Below are positions 35,462 through 44,833 of a stretch of 64,000 bases of DNA, in pieces. The notes beneath the pieces were generated by a model. That model was not told where the DNA came from, made no database searches, and worked only from the letters and a program-made list of their open reading frames with translations. Position 1 is the first letter of the stretch; each line of letters opens with the position of its first letter. The translations under genes and the position numbers were made by a program. Origin of the DNA: Flectonema sp. DT1601 (taxonomy: Eukaryota > Euglenozoa > Diplonemea > Diplonemida > Diplonemidae); assembly GCA_964019425.1 (NCBI GenBank), contig OZ025804.1, forward strand, positions 682,001 through 746,000, read 5' to 3'.

Positions 35462-36922
35462 ATGGAGCTCAGCAGGGCAATCTTGTTGATTATTGGCTGT
35501 GTCACTATATTTGCATGCTGGTCTGCCTCTGCAAAAAGCAGAAGATACGTCACAGTAGTGGTTAATAGAAATGCAAACCAAGCATTACTTCTAAAGACTC
35601 TGACTCAACAAAAGGATCCTGTGGTCCACTACTCCATACCTCAGGCAACAGTAATTAGAAAAGATAGTTCTGGTCAGGAAGTAGTGTTCTACAGGTATCA
35701 AGAAAAGCAATGTGTCGGAGGCTTTGATCTGGGCCGCGTCGCTTCCCTGGAAGAAGCGTTTGAAACGTGTGCGAAGAAGAAAGTCTGCCAATCGATTAGT
35801 TGTCATAACAAAAGAGCTTGTAGGATCACGTCTCCGTCATGTATTTTACAGACATCGGTGGCGGATGAGCATGAGGCTTATGTTATTATTGCTAGAACTC
35901 CTAATAGGCTTCACTTGTATGAGAAACTTCTTCAAGACCTTCCTACTACTGAGGTCTTGAAGAACCAAACTGGTCGTCGTTTGGCATCTGGTGAAAAACA
36001 CGTGAAGAACATAGCGTGGAATCCTCAAAGCAGTGTTTGGAAGGATGGAAACTTTCAGCGGAATTATTCGGAACTTCCTTACATTGAATTGACGAGCTCG
36101 GATCACTTCACAATGGGACCACTTGTTAACGTAGACCCGATTCATAAAATTGTCATTGTCAGAGTTGCGAAGGTTCAGTCCACAAACATTTACAGATTAT
36201 ACGACAGACTTGTTGGTCACCAAGACATTATTAATGATGAAAATGGTCGTATTTGGATGCATTCAAGACAAGCTCAAAATGATCCCCACCGTGAGCGTAT
36301 CACATTCAAAGACTTAGACACAGATACGTGTAATCGTATTATGAATGACCCTTCTTATAGAAAAGTTGTGTTTTTCAGAGATCCTGTTGATCGTTTTCTT
36401 TCTTGCTACCTCGATAAGTTCAAGCGTAAACATTATTCGACCATCTTCGGTCAAAAAAAAGGCACGACGACTTTCGATGAGCTTTTGAGCTTCGTTGATA
36501 CAGATGGTTTTCCACCATACGGAGTTGGCCCTGGAGTGAATTATCACTATCAAGCTCAGGTACTTACTTCGAATTTGTTCAAATTTCTCCCTCTCTTCGA
36601 CTTCATCGGTTGGGGGAATAATGCTCACACGAAACTGATGTTAGAGAAGTATGGTCTGTGGGATGACTTTGGAAACAAGACTTGGCCTCATGGCTTTATG
36701 AAATCGGGAGACAATCATCCCACTGGATCTAAAGATAAGAAAGCAACGTACCTTAACGATTCGACAATTAAAATAGCAAAACATGCTTACGATATTGATT
36801 ATCAATTCTTTCGTCATATCGGACTTGAGAAAGGAGGTCCTCCTGTTGATGGCAGTCGTTTGGTTCCATTCTTCTCTCATTGTAGTAATAGTGCCTGTTG
36901 GCCTGCTTATCCTGATGCTTAA
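35462..36922 (+). CDS. membrane-anchored carbohydrate sulfotransferase, copy 5
   Basis: 486 residues with the same domains as copy 1 and the 'SFVDTDGFPPYG' C-terminal type of copies 4 and 6. The first lumenal cysteine of the family (RRCVTVVV in most copies) is Tyr here (RRYVTVVV), also lost in copy 6, so a disulfide may be missing. PAPS loop RVAKVQSTN and 3' site FFRDPVDRFLSCYLDKF are intact. Start 35462 is set by the shared leader. Confidence 0.85.
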   Translation: MELSRAILLIIGCVTIFACWSASAKSRRYVTVVVNRNANQALLLKTLTQQKDPVVHYSIPQATVIRKDSSGQEVVFYRYQEKQCVGGFDLGRVASLEEAFETCAKKKVCQSISCHNKRACRITSPSCILQTSVADEHEAYVIIARTPNRLHLYEKLLQDLPTTEVLKNQTGRRLASGEKHVKNIAWNPQSSVWKDGNFQRNYSELPYIELTSSDHFTMGPLVNVDPIHKIVIVRVAKVQSTNIYRLYDRLVGHQDIINDENGRIWMHSRQAQNDPHRERITFKDLDTDTCNRIMNDPSYRKVVFFRDPVDRFLSCYLDKFKRKHYSTIFGQKKGTTTFDELLSFVDTDGFPPYGVGPGVNYHYQAQVLTSNLFKFLPLFDFIGWGNNAHTKLMLEKYGLWDDFGNKTWPHGFMKSGDNHPTGSKDKKATYLNDSTIKIAKHAYDIDYQFFRHIGLEKGGPPVDGSRLVPFFSHCSNSACWPAYPDA

Positions 36923-37337
36923 AATAGTATTTTAAAGCATCCAACTCCCTCTACGTAAAGAGTCGACTTACAAGTAAAACACTATCCTCACGGGGTGTTG
37001 TTAGTTGCAAGCTATCAACGGAAAACAACGAGGAGTCTAACGTGGTCTTGTTCAGATAACGGAGGAGTAGAAAACGACTAGGAGGAATGAACAAATAAAC
37101 GGAAAGAAATAAAGAGAGCCCATGCGTGACAAGGGAGAAAACAGATAGCGAGCTTTCTATTTTACTTCTGAGGTTTAAAAAGAAATGGGAAAAAAAGAAA
37201 AGAAAACAAAAAAGAAGAAACGAAAACATAACAAAACGTGATCTTGCGAGCCTTCATGGGCTATAAGTTTCTTATCTTTCATTCGCCTTGGCGACGGGTA
37301 ATCGTGGGACCTGTAAAACCAGCTCGTGTCTGGCCTA
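36923..37337. other. sulfotransferase 3' flank and dispersed repeat
   Basis: Same layout as 30600-31003: common 3' flank, A-rich block, then one dispersed repeat unit. Almost identical to 40558-40972 after copy 6, so the two blocks duplicated together recently. Confidence 0.65.
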
Positions 37338-38055
37338 AATTGCTTCGAAGGCTGCTCTCTCTTCCTCGACGACATGGACGCGTTCCAACTGCACCAGTTG
37401 ATTTGATGACTATGTGGCCTCTACTGCTCGGAAGGCTGCTCTCTCTTCCTCGACGACATGGACGCGTTCCAACTGCACGAGTTGATTTGATGACTATGTG
37501 GCCTCTACTGCCTGTGGCTCGTGCCTGGGCTAAATTGCTTCGAAGGCTGCATTCTCTTCCTCGACGACATGGACGCGTTCCAACTGCACCAGTTGATTTC
37601 ATGACTATGTGGCCTCTACTGCTTCGAAGGCTGCTCTCTCTTCCTCGACAACATGGACGCGTTCCAACTGCACTGCACCAGTTGATTTGATGACTATGTG
37701 GCCTCTACTGCCTGTGGCTCGTGCCTGGGCTAAATTGCTTCGAAGGCTGCATTCTCTTCCTCGACGACATGGACGCGTTCCAACTGCACCAGTTGATTTC
37801 ATGACTATGTGGCCTCTACTGCTTCGAAGGCTGCTCTCTCTTCCTCGACAACATGGACGCGTTCCAACTGCACCAGTTGATTTCATGACTATGTGGCCTC
37901 TACTGCTTCGAAGGCTGCTCTCTCTTCCTCGACAACATGGACGCGTTCCAACTGCACTGCAGCAGTTGATTTGATGACTATGTGGCCTCTACTGCCTGTG
38001 GCTCGTGCCTGGGCTAAGTTGCTTCGAAGGCTGCATTCTCTTCGACGTGGAAGCG
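37338..38055. repeat. 82-bp-type minisatellite, array 2, mixed units
   Basis: About nine units related to the 82-bp element, alternating between a GCTTCGAAGGCTGCTCTCTC form and a longer form that adds CCTGTGGCTCGTGCCTGGGC. Open on both strands over several hundred bases, but the peptides are repeats of one another with no leader or family, so I do not call a gene. Confidence 0.85.
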
Positions 38056-38069
38056 CTCTAATTACACCT

Positions 38070-38165
38070 ATTTTATTTTATTTTATTTTATTTTATTTTA
38101 TTTTATTTTATTTTATTTTATTTTATTTTATTTTATTTTATTTTATTTTATTTTATTTATTTTAT
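38070..38165. repeat. (TTTTA)n microsatellite
   Basis: About 19 pentamer units. Shorter versions occupy the homologous position near 32218, 41500 and 44125, so the tract length varies among the duplicated blocks. Confidence 0.95.
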
Positions 38166-38851
38166 TATCTTTTCCTCTATAGTTATCCTCATATTATTTC
38201 CTGACAACAATCGGACAAGGTGGAAAGCTGACAATAGCATACTGTGTTAAGGATGCCCCGTCAGTAGCATAAAACTATCTGGGTCTAATTACGTTGCTAT
38301 TGCCTCGTAGCTCTATGCTCTCCTATTTTGCTGTATCAGCGTTTTGCGGGTTTGCGGGTCTGCGATACAGTACGCAATGTATTGGACTTCCTTATCTATC
38401 TATCGATCTTAGCCCGAAACGAACTTGCTTGTTGTCCTACAAAGTCTTGCTTTTTTTTGATTCACTGATAATTATTATTACCAGTTGATTAGAATACTCA
38501 GTATTGATTTAGATTGTGATTTAAGTTATCTGTTATTGTAGTTTACTCATTCAGGTACACAATAATAATAAAATAAAAATATGGAGCTTGGCAAGGTAGT
38601 GTTTTTAATAATAGTAAATGTTGCCTTCAACGTCTTCCACTTTACTCGGTTAGTCCTGAGAGGGGGTTGTGATATCTTCCATTGTAAGTTTGTTAGCAGA
38701 TCTGGTTAGGGTCTTTAGATTTCTTCGTTTTACTGTAGTAAGGAGTTGTTGTTGATTCTTATTTGTTTTTTTTTAAAAATCTTTTTACTTCACAGAACAA
38801 ACACAGTTCAGGAGACCTTTTTTTCTCTCCACCCTGAACGATGTTTATAAA
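38166..38851. other. duplicated block with sulfotransferase/surface-protein junction
   Basis: Nearly identical to 32265-32935. 38581-38616 is a truncated sulfotransferase start (ATGGAGCTTGGCAAGG). From about 38627 the 3' end of the surface-protein gene follows, then the receptor leader with CTTCACAG near 38797. Confidence 0.75.
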
Positions 38852-39000
38852 ATGAGATTCACATTATTGATAGTGATTTTATTCGGGTTGTTAACCCTCA
38901 GTCGTGGGTCACGGCTGTCTTGCTGTATCTACACTCAAGACGTTCTGGAATATGTCGACATAAGATAGTTGCTTGTGATTGTACGACAAACTATCTGTCC
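38852..39000 (+). pseudogene. minimal CTLD-receptor remnant with one minisatellite unit (copy D)
   Basis: The receptor ATG and most of its signal peptide (MRFTLLIVILFGLLTLSRG) join directly to a single 25-bp unit (about 38908-38934) and then to the short receptor piece found after the other arrays. It shows the flanking breakpoints of copies A-C without the expansion, either as a contracted array or as its precursor. Confidence 0.8.
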
Positions 39001-39096
39001 TACAATTACACCGTAAACATGATTGCGCATCATTTTAATTTAATTTTTTATTTTATTTTAAATAGACATCTATCGTCCAACAATATAAATAAAAAT

Positions 39097-40557
39097 ATGG
39101 AGCTCAGCAGGGTAATCTTGTTGATTATTGGCTGTGTCACTATATTTGCATGCTGGTCTGCCTCTGTAAAAGGCAGAAGATACGACACAGTAGTGGTTAA
39201 TAGAAATGCAAACCAAGTATTACTTCTAAAGACTCTGACTCAACAAAAGGATCCTGTGGTCCACTACTCCATACCTCAGGCAACAGTAATTAGAAAAGAT
39301 AGTTCTGGTCAGGAAGTAGTGTTCTACAAGTATCGAGAAAAGCAATGTGTCGGAGGCTTTGATCTGGGCCGCGTCGCTTCCCTGGAAGAAGCGTTTGAAA
39401 CGTGTGCGAAGAGGAAAGTCTGCCAATCGATTAGTTGTCATAACAAAAGAGCTTGTAGGATCACATCTCCGACATGTATTTTACAGACATCGGTGGCGGA
39501 TAAGCATGAGGCTTATGTTATTATTGCTAGAACTCCTAATAGGCTTCACTTGTATGAGAAACTTCTTCAAGACCTTCCTACTACTGAGGTCTTGAAGAAC
39601 CAAACTGGTCGTCGTTTAGCATCTGGTGAAAAACACGTGAAGAACATAGCGTGGAATCCTCAAAGCAGTGTTTGGAAGGATGGAAACTTTCAGCGGAATT
39701 ATTCGGAACTTCCTTACATTGAATTGACGAGATCGGATCACTTCACAATGGGACCACTTGTTAACGTAGACCCGATTCATAAAATTGTCATTGTCAGAGT
39801 TGCGAAGGTTCAGTCCACAAACATTTACAGATTATACGACAGACTTGTTGGTCACCAAGACATTATTAATGATGAAAAAGGTCATATTCGGGTGCATTCA
39901 AGACAAGCTCAAAATGATCCCCACCGTGAGCGTATCGCATTCAAAGACTTAGACACAGATACGTGTAATCGTATTATGAATGACCCTTCTTATAGAAAAG
40001 TTGTGTTTTTCAGAGATCCTGTTGATCGTTTTCTTTCTTGCTACCTCGATAAGTTCAAGCGTCAACATTATTCGACCATCTTCGGTCAAAAAAAAGGCAC
40101 GACGACCTTCGATGAGCTTTTGAGCTTCGTTGATACAGATGGTTTTCCACCATACGGAGTTGGCCCTGGAGTGAATTATCACTATCAAGCTCAGGTACTT
40201 ACTTCGAATTTATTCAAATTTCTCCCTCTCTTCGACTTCATCGGTTGGGGGAATAATGCTCACACGAAACTGATGTTAGAGAAGTATGGTCTGTGGGATG
40301 ACTTTGGAAACAAGACTTGGCCTCATGGCTTTATGAAATCGGGAGACAATCATCCCACTGGATCTAAAGATAAGAAAGCAACGTACCTTAACGATTCGAC
40401 AATTAAAATAGCAAAACATGCTTACGATATTGATTATCATTTCTTTCGTCATATCGGACTTGAGAAAGGAGGTCCTCCTGTTGATGGCAGTCGTTTGGTT
40501 CCATTCTTCTCTCATTGTAGTAATAGTGCCTGTTGGCCTGCTTATCCTGATGCTTAA
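39097..40557 (+). CDS. membrane-anchored carbohydrate sulfotransferase, copy 6
   Basis: 486 residues, closest to copies 4 and 5 (RFLSCYLDKF, SFVDTDGFPPYG). The first lumenal cysteine is Tyr and the next Val is Asp (RRYDTVVV). PAPS loop RVAKVQSTN, Arg and Ser of the 3' site, and the late YDIDYHFF motif are present. The unit carrying this gene is 3.6 kb after copy 5 and lacks the long minisatellite. Start 39097 is set by the shared leader. Confidence 0.85.
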   Translation: MELSRVILLIIGCVTIFACWSASVKGRRYDTVVVNRNANQVLLLKTLTQQKDPVVHYSIPQATVIRKDSSGQEVVFYKYREKQCVGGFDLGRVASLEEAFETCAKRKVCQSISCHNKRACRITSPTCILQTSVADKHEAYVIIARTPNRLHLYEKLLQDLPTTEVLKNQTGRRLASGEKHVKNIAWNPQSSVWKDGNFQRNYSELPYIELTRSDHFTMGPLVNVDPIHKIVIVRVAKVQSTNIYRLYDRLVGHQDIINDEKGHIRVHSRQAQNDPHRERIAFKDLDTDTCNRIMNDPSYRKVVFFRDPVDRFLSCYLDKFKRQHYSTIFGQKKGTTTFDELLSFVDTDGFPPYGVGPGVNYHYQAQVLTSNLFKFLPLFDFIGWGNNAHTKLMLEKYGLWDDFGNKTWPHGFMKSGDNHPTGSKDKKATYLNDSTIKIAKHAYDIDYHFFRHIGLEKGGPPVDGSRLVPFFSHCSNSACWPAYPDA

Positions 40558-42072
40558 AATAGTATTTTAAAGCATCCAACTCCCTCTACGTAAAGAGTCG
40601 ACTTACAAGTAAAACACTATCCTCACGGGGTGTTGTTAGTTGCAAGCTATCAACGGAAAACAACGAGGAGTCTAACGTGGTCTTGTTCAGATAACGGAGG
40701 AGTAGAAAACGACTAGGAGGAATGAACAAATAAACGGAAAGAAATAAAGAGAGCCCATGCGTGACAAGGGAGAAAACAGATAGCGAGCTTTCTATTTTAC
40801 TTCTGAGGTTTAAAAAGAAATGGGAAAAAAAGAAAAGAAAACAAAAAAGAAGAAACGAAAACATAACAAAACGTGATCTTGCGAGCCTTCATGGGCTATA
40901 AGTTTCTTATCTTTCATTCGCCTTGGCGACGGGTAATCGTGGGACCTGTAAAACCAGCTCGTGTCTGGCCTAAATTGCTTCGAAGGCTGCTCTCTCTTCC
41001 TCGACGACATGGACGCGTTCCAACTGCACCAGTTGATTTGATGACTATGTGGCCTCTACTGCTCGGAAGGCTGCTCTCTCTTCCTCGACGACATGGACGC
41101 GTTCCAACTGCACGAGTTGATTTGATGACTATGTGGCCTCTACTGCTCCGAAGGCTGCTCTCTCTTCCTCGACGACATGGACGCGTTCCAACTGCACGAG
41201 TTGATTTGATGACTATGTGGCCTCTACTGCCTGTGGCTCGTGCCTGGGCTAAGTTGCTTCGAAGGCTGCATTCTCTTCCTCGACGACATGGACGCGTTCC
41301 AACTGCATCAGTTGATTTGATGACTATGTGGCCTCTACTGCTTCGAAGGCTGCTCTCTCTTCCTCGACAACATGGACGCGTTCCAACTGCATCAGTTGAT
41401 TTGATGACTATGTGGCCTCTACTGCCTGTGGCTCGTGCCTGGGCTAAATTGCTTCGAAGGCTGCATTCTCTTCGACATGGAAGCGCTCTAACTACACCTA
41501 TTTTATTTATTTTATTATTTTTTCCTCTATAGTTATCCTCATTTTATTTCCTGACAACAATCGGACAAGGTGGAAAGCTGACAATAGCATACTGTGTTAA
41601 GGATGCCCCGTCAGTAGCATAAAACTATCTGGGTCTAATTACGTTGCTATTGCCTCGTAGCTCTATGCTCTCTCGTTTTGCTGTATCAGCGTTTTGCGGG
41701 TTTGCGGGTCTGCGATACAGTCCGCAATGTATTGGACTTCCTTATCTATGTATCGATCTTAGCCCGAAACGAACTTGTTTGTTGTCCTACAAAGTCTTGC
41801 TTTTTTTTGATTCACTGATAATTATTATTACCAGTTGATTGGAATACTCAGTATTGATTTAGATTGTGATTTAAGTTATCTGTTATTGTAGTTTACTCAT
41901 TCAGGTACACAATAATAATAAAATAAAAAGTATGGAGCTTGGCAAGGTAGTGTTTTTAATAATGGTAACTATCTGTCTCCTACAATTACACCGTAAACAT
42001 GATTGCGCATCATTTTAATTTATTTATTTTTTTTAAAATAGGCTTCTAACGTCCAACAATATAAATAAAAAT
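40558..42072. repeat. duplicated spacer with 82-bp minisatellite (array 3) and truncated gene start
   Basis: 40558-40972 is the common 3' flank plus dispersed repeat. 40980-41480 holds about six 82-bp-type units. 41525-41915 is the shared block. 41932-41967 is another truncated sulfotransferase start, here joined directly to the short AACTATCTGTCTCC receptor piece and the leader of copy 7, with no surface-protein fragment. Lacks the receptor start. Confidence 0.75.
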
Positions 42073-43524
42073 ATGGAGCCCAGCAGGGTAATCTTGTTGA
42101 TCATTGTCTGTGTCACTATATTTGCATGCTGGTCTGCCTCTGTAAAAAGCGGAAGATGCGTCACAGTAGTGGTTAAGAGAAATGCAAACGAAACATTACT
42201 TCACAATCAACAACGGGATCCTGTGGTCCACTACTCCATACCTCAGGCAACAGTAATTAGAAAAGATAGTTCTGGTCAGGAAGTAGTGTTCTACAGGTAT
42301 CAAGAAAAGCAATGTGCCGGAGGCTTTGATCTGGGCCACGTCGCTTCCCTGGAAGAAGCGTTTGAAACGTGTGCGAAGAGGAAAGTCTGCCAGTCGATTA
42401 GTTGTCATAACAAAAGAGCTTGTAGGATCACATCTCCGTCATGTATTTTACAGACATCGGTGGCGGATGAGCATGAGGCTTATGTTATTATTGCTAGAAC
42501 TCCTGAGAGGCTTCACTTGTATGAGAAACTTCTTCAAGACCTTCCTACTACTGAGGTCTTGAAGAACCAAACTGGTCGTCGTTTGGCATCTGGTGAAGAA
42601 CAAGTGAAGAACATAGCGTGGGATCCTCAAAGCAGTGTTTGGAAGGATGGAAACTTTCAGCGGAATTATTCGGAACTTCCTTACATTGAATTGACGAGCT
42701 CGGATCACTTCACAATGGGACCACTTGTTAACGTAGACCCGATTCATAAAATTGTCATTGTCAGAGTTGCGAAGGTTCAGTCCACAAATATTTACAGATT
42801 ATACGACAGACTTGTTGGTCACCAAGACATTATTAATGATGAAAAAGGTCATATTTGGGTGCATTCAAGACAAGCTCAAAATGATCCCCACCGTGAGCGT
42901 ATCACATTCAAAGACTTAGACAGAGATACGTGTAATCGTATTATGAATGACCCTTCTTATAGAAAAGTTGTGTTTTTCAGAGATCCTGTTGATCGTGTTC
43001 TTTCTTGCTACCTCGATAAGTTCAAGCGTTTACATTATTCGACCTTCTTTGGTCAAAAAAAAGGCACGACGACCTTCAGTGAGCTTATGAGCTACATTGA
43101 TACAGATGGTCCTCCACCATACGGAGTTGGCCCTGGAGTGAATTATCACTATCAAGCTCAGCTACTTACTTCGAATTTATTCAAATTTCTCCCTCTCTTC
43201 GACTTCATCGGTTGGGGAAATACTGCTCACACGAAACTGATGTTAGAGAAGTATGGTCTGTGGGATGACTTTGGAAACAAGACTTGGCCTCATGGCTTTA
43301 TGAAATCGGGAGACAATCATCCCACTGGATCTAAAGATAAGAAAGCAACGTACCTTAACGATTCGACAATTAAAATAGCAAAACATGCTTACGATATTGA
43401 TTATCAATTCTTTCGTCATATCGGACTTGAGAAAGGAGGTCCTCCTGTTGATGGCAGTCGTTTGGTTCCATTCTTCTCTCATTGTAGTAATAGAGCCTGT
43501 TGGCCTGCTTATCCTGATGCTTAA
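42073..43524 (+). CDS. membrane-anchored carbohydrate sulfotransferase, copy 7
   Basis: 483 residues. Its N-terminal region has a small in-frame deletion (ETLLHNQQRDPVV where copy 1 has ETLLLNPLTQQRDPVV), and Pro is the third residue. The C-terminal half is of the SYIDTDGPPPYG type. The leader has the T-rich run and AAATAGGCTTCTAACG form seen before copy 1, so copies 1 and 7 share an upstream lineage although they sit at opposite ends of the array. Catalytic motifs intact. Confidence 0.85.
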   Translation: MEPSRVILLIIVCVTIFACWSASVKSGRCVTVVVKRNANETLLHNQQRDPVVHYSIPQATVIRKDSSGQEVVFYRYQEKQCAGGFDLGHVASLEEAFETCAKRKVCQSISCHNKRACRITSPSCILQTSVADEHEAYVIIARTPERLHLYEKLLQDLPTTEVLKNQTGRRLASGEEQVKNIAWDPQSSVWKDGNFQRNYSELPYIELTSSDHFTMGPLVNVDPIHKIVIVRVAKVQSTNIYRLYDRLVGHQDIINDEKGHIWVHSRQAQNDPHRERITFKDLDRDTCNRIMNDPSYRKVVFFRDPVDRVLSCYLDKFKRLHYSTFFGQKKGTTTFSELMSYIDTDGPPPYGVGPGVNYHYQAQLLTSNLFKFLPLFDFIGWGNTAHTKLMLEKYGLWDDFGNKTWPHGFMKSGDNHPTGSKDKKATYLNDSTIKIAKHAYDIDYQFFRHIGLEKGGPPVDGSRLVPFFSHCSNRACWPAYPDA

Positions 43525-44833
43525 AATAGTATTTTAAAGCATCCAACTCCCTCTACGTAAAGAGTCGACTTACAAGTAAAACACTATCCTCACGGGGTGT
43601 TGTTAGTTGCAAACTATCAACGAGGAGTCTAACGTGGTCTTGTTCAGATAACGGAGGAGTAGGAGGAATGAACAAATAAACGGAAAGAAAATGGAGCAAC
43701 AATAAAGAGCCCATGCGTGACAAGGGAGAACACAGATAGCGAGCTTTCCATTTTACTGAGGTTTAAAGAAAAATGGGAAAAAAAGAAAAGAAAACAAAAA
43801 AGAAAAGAAAAAAAAACAAAACGTGATCTTGCGAGCCTTCGAGCTTAAAACCAGCTCGTGTCTGGCCTAAATTGCTTCGAAGGCTGCTCTCTCTCCCTCG
43901 ACGACATGGACGCGTTCCAACTGCACCAGTTGATTTGATGACTATGTGGCCTCTACTGCCTGTGGCTCGTGCCTGGGCTAAATTGCTTCGAAGGCTGCAT
44001 TCTATTCCTCGACAACATGGAAGCGCTCCAACGATGACTATCTGGCCTCTACTGCCTGGCTCGTGCCTGGGCTAAGTTGCTTCGAAGGCTGCATTGCAAC
44101 ATGGAAGCGCTCCAACTACACCTATTTTATTTTATTTTATTTTATTTTTTTCCCCCCCCTCTATAGTTATCCTCATATCATTTCCTGACAACAATCGGAC
44201 AAGGTGGAAAGCTGACAATGGGCATACTGTGTTCATTATGCCCCGTCAGTTATATAAAACAATCCTAATAGGATTGAGTCTGATTACATTGCTATTGCCT
44301 CGAATCTCTATGCTCTCTCGTTTTGCTGTATCAGCGACACAGTACGCAGTATTGGACTTCCTTATCTATCTATCGATCTTAGCCCGAAACGAACTTGTTT
44401 GTTGTCCTGCAAAATTCTACTTTTTTTTGATTCACTGATAATTATTGTTACTGGTTGATTAGAATACTCGGTATTGATTTAGATTGTGATTTAAGTTATC
44501 TGTTATTGTAGTTTACTCATTCAGGTACACAATAATAATAAAATAAAAATATGGAGCTTGGCAAGGTAGTGTTTTTAATAATAGTAAATGTTGCCTTCAA
44601 CGTCTTCCACTTTACTCGGTTAGTCCTGAGAGGGGGTTGTGATATCTTCCATTGTAAGTTTGTTAGCAGATCTGGTTAGGGTCTTTAGATTTCTTCGTTT
44701 TACTGTAGTAGTATTTGATTTTATAAAGGTGGGTGTTGTTGATTCTTGTTTGTTTTTAAAAATCTTTTCCCGTCACAGAACAAACACAGTTCAGGAGACC
44801 TTTTTTTCTCTCCACCTGAACGATGTTTATAAA
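43525..44833. other. spacer with VNTR units, gene-fusion junction and receptor leader
   Basis: Common 3' flank; about three diverged 82-bp-type units at 43869-44105; a (TTTTA) tract at 44123-44150; a diverged copy of the shared block; a truncated sulfotransferase start at 44551-44586 joined to the 3' end of the surface-protein gene at about 44600. The receptor acceptor CCCGTCACAG ends at 44778, leaving a 55-base leader before ATG 44834. Confidence 0.7.

Noticed and set aside
37238-41532. Arg/Leu-rich ORFs on both strands over the 82-bp repeats
   Set aside because: Tandem repeat translation without signal, family or stable length between arrays.
44639-44833. Upstream extension of the receptor ORF
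   Set aside because: This 65-codon extension crosses the splice acceptor and would bury the signal peptide.
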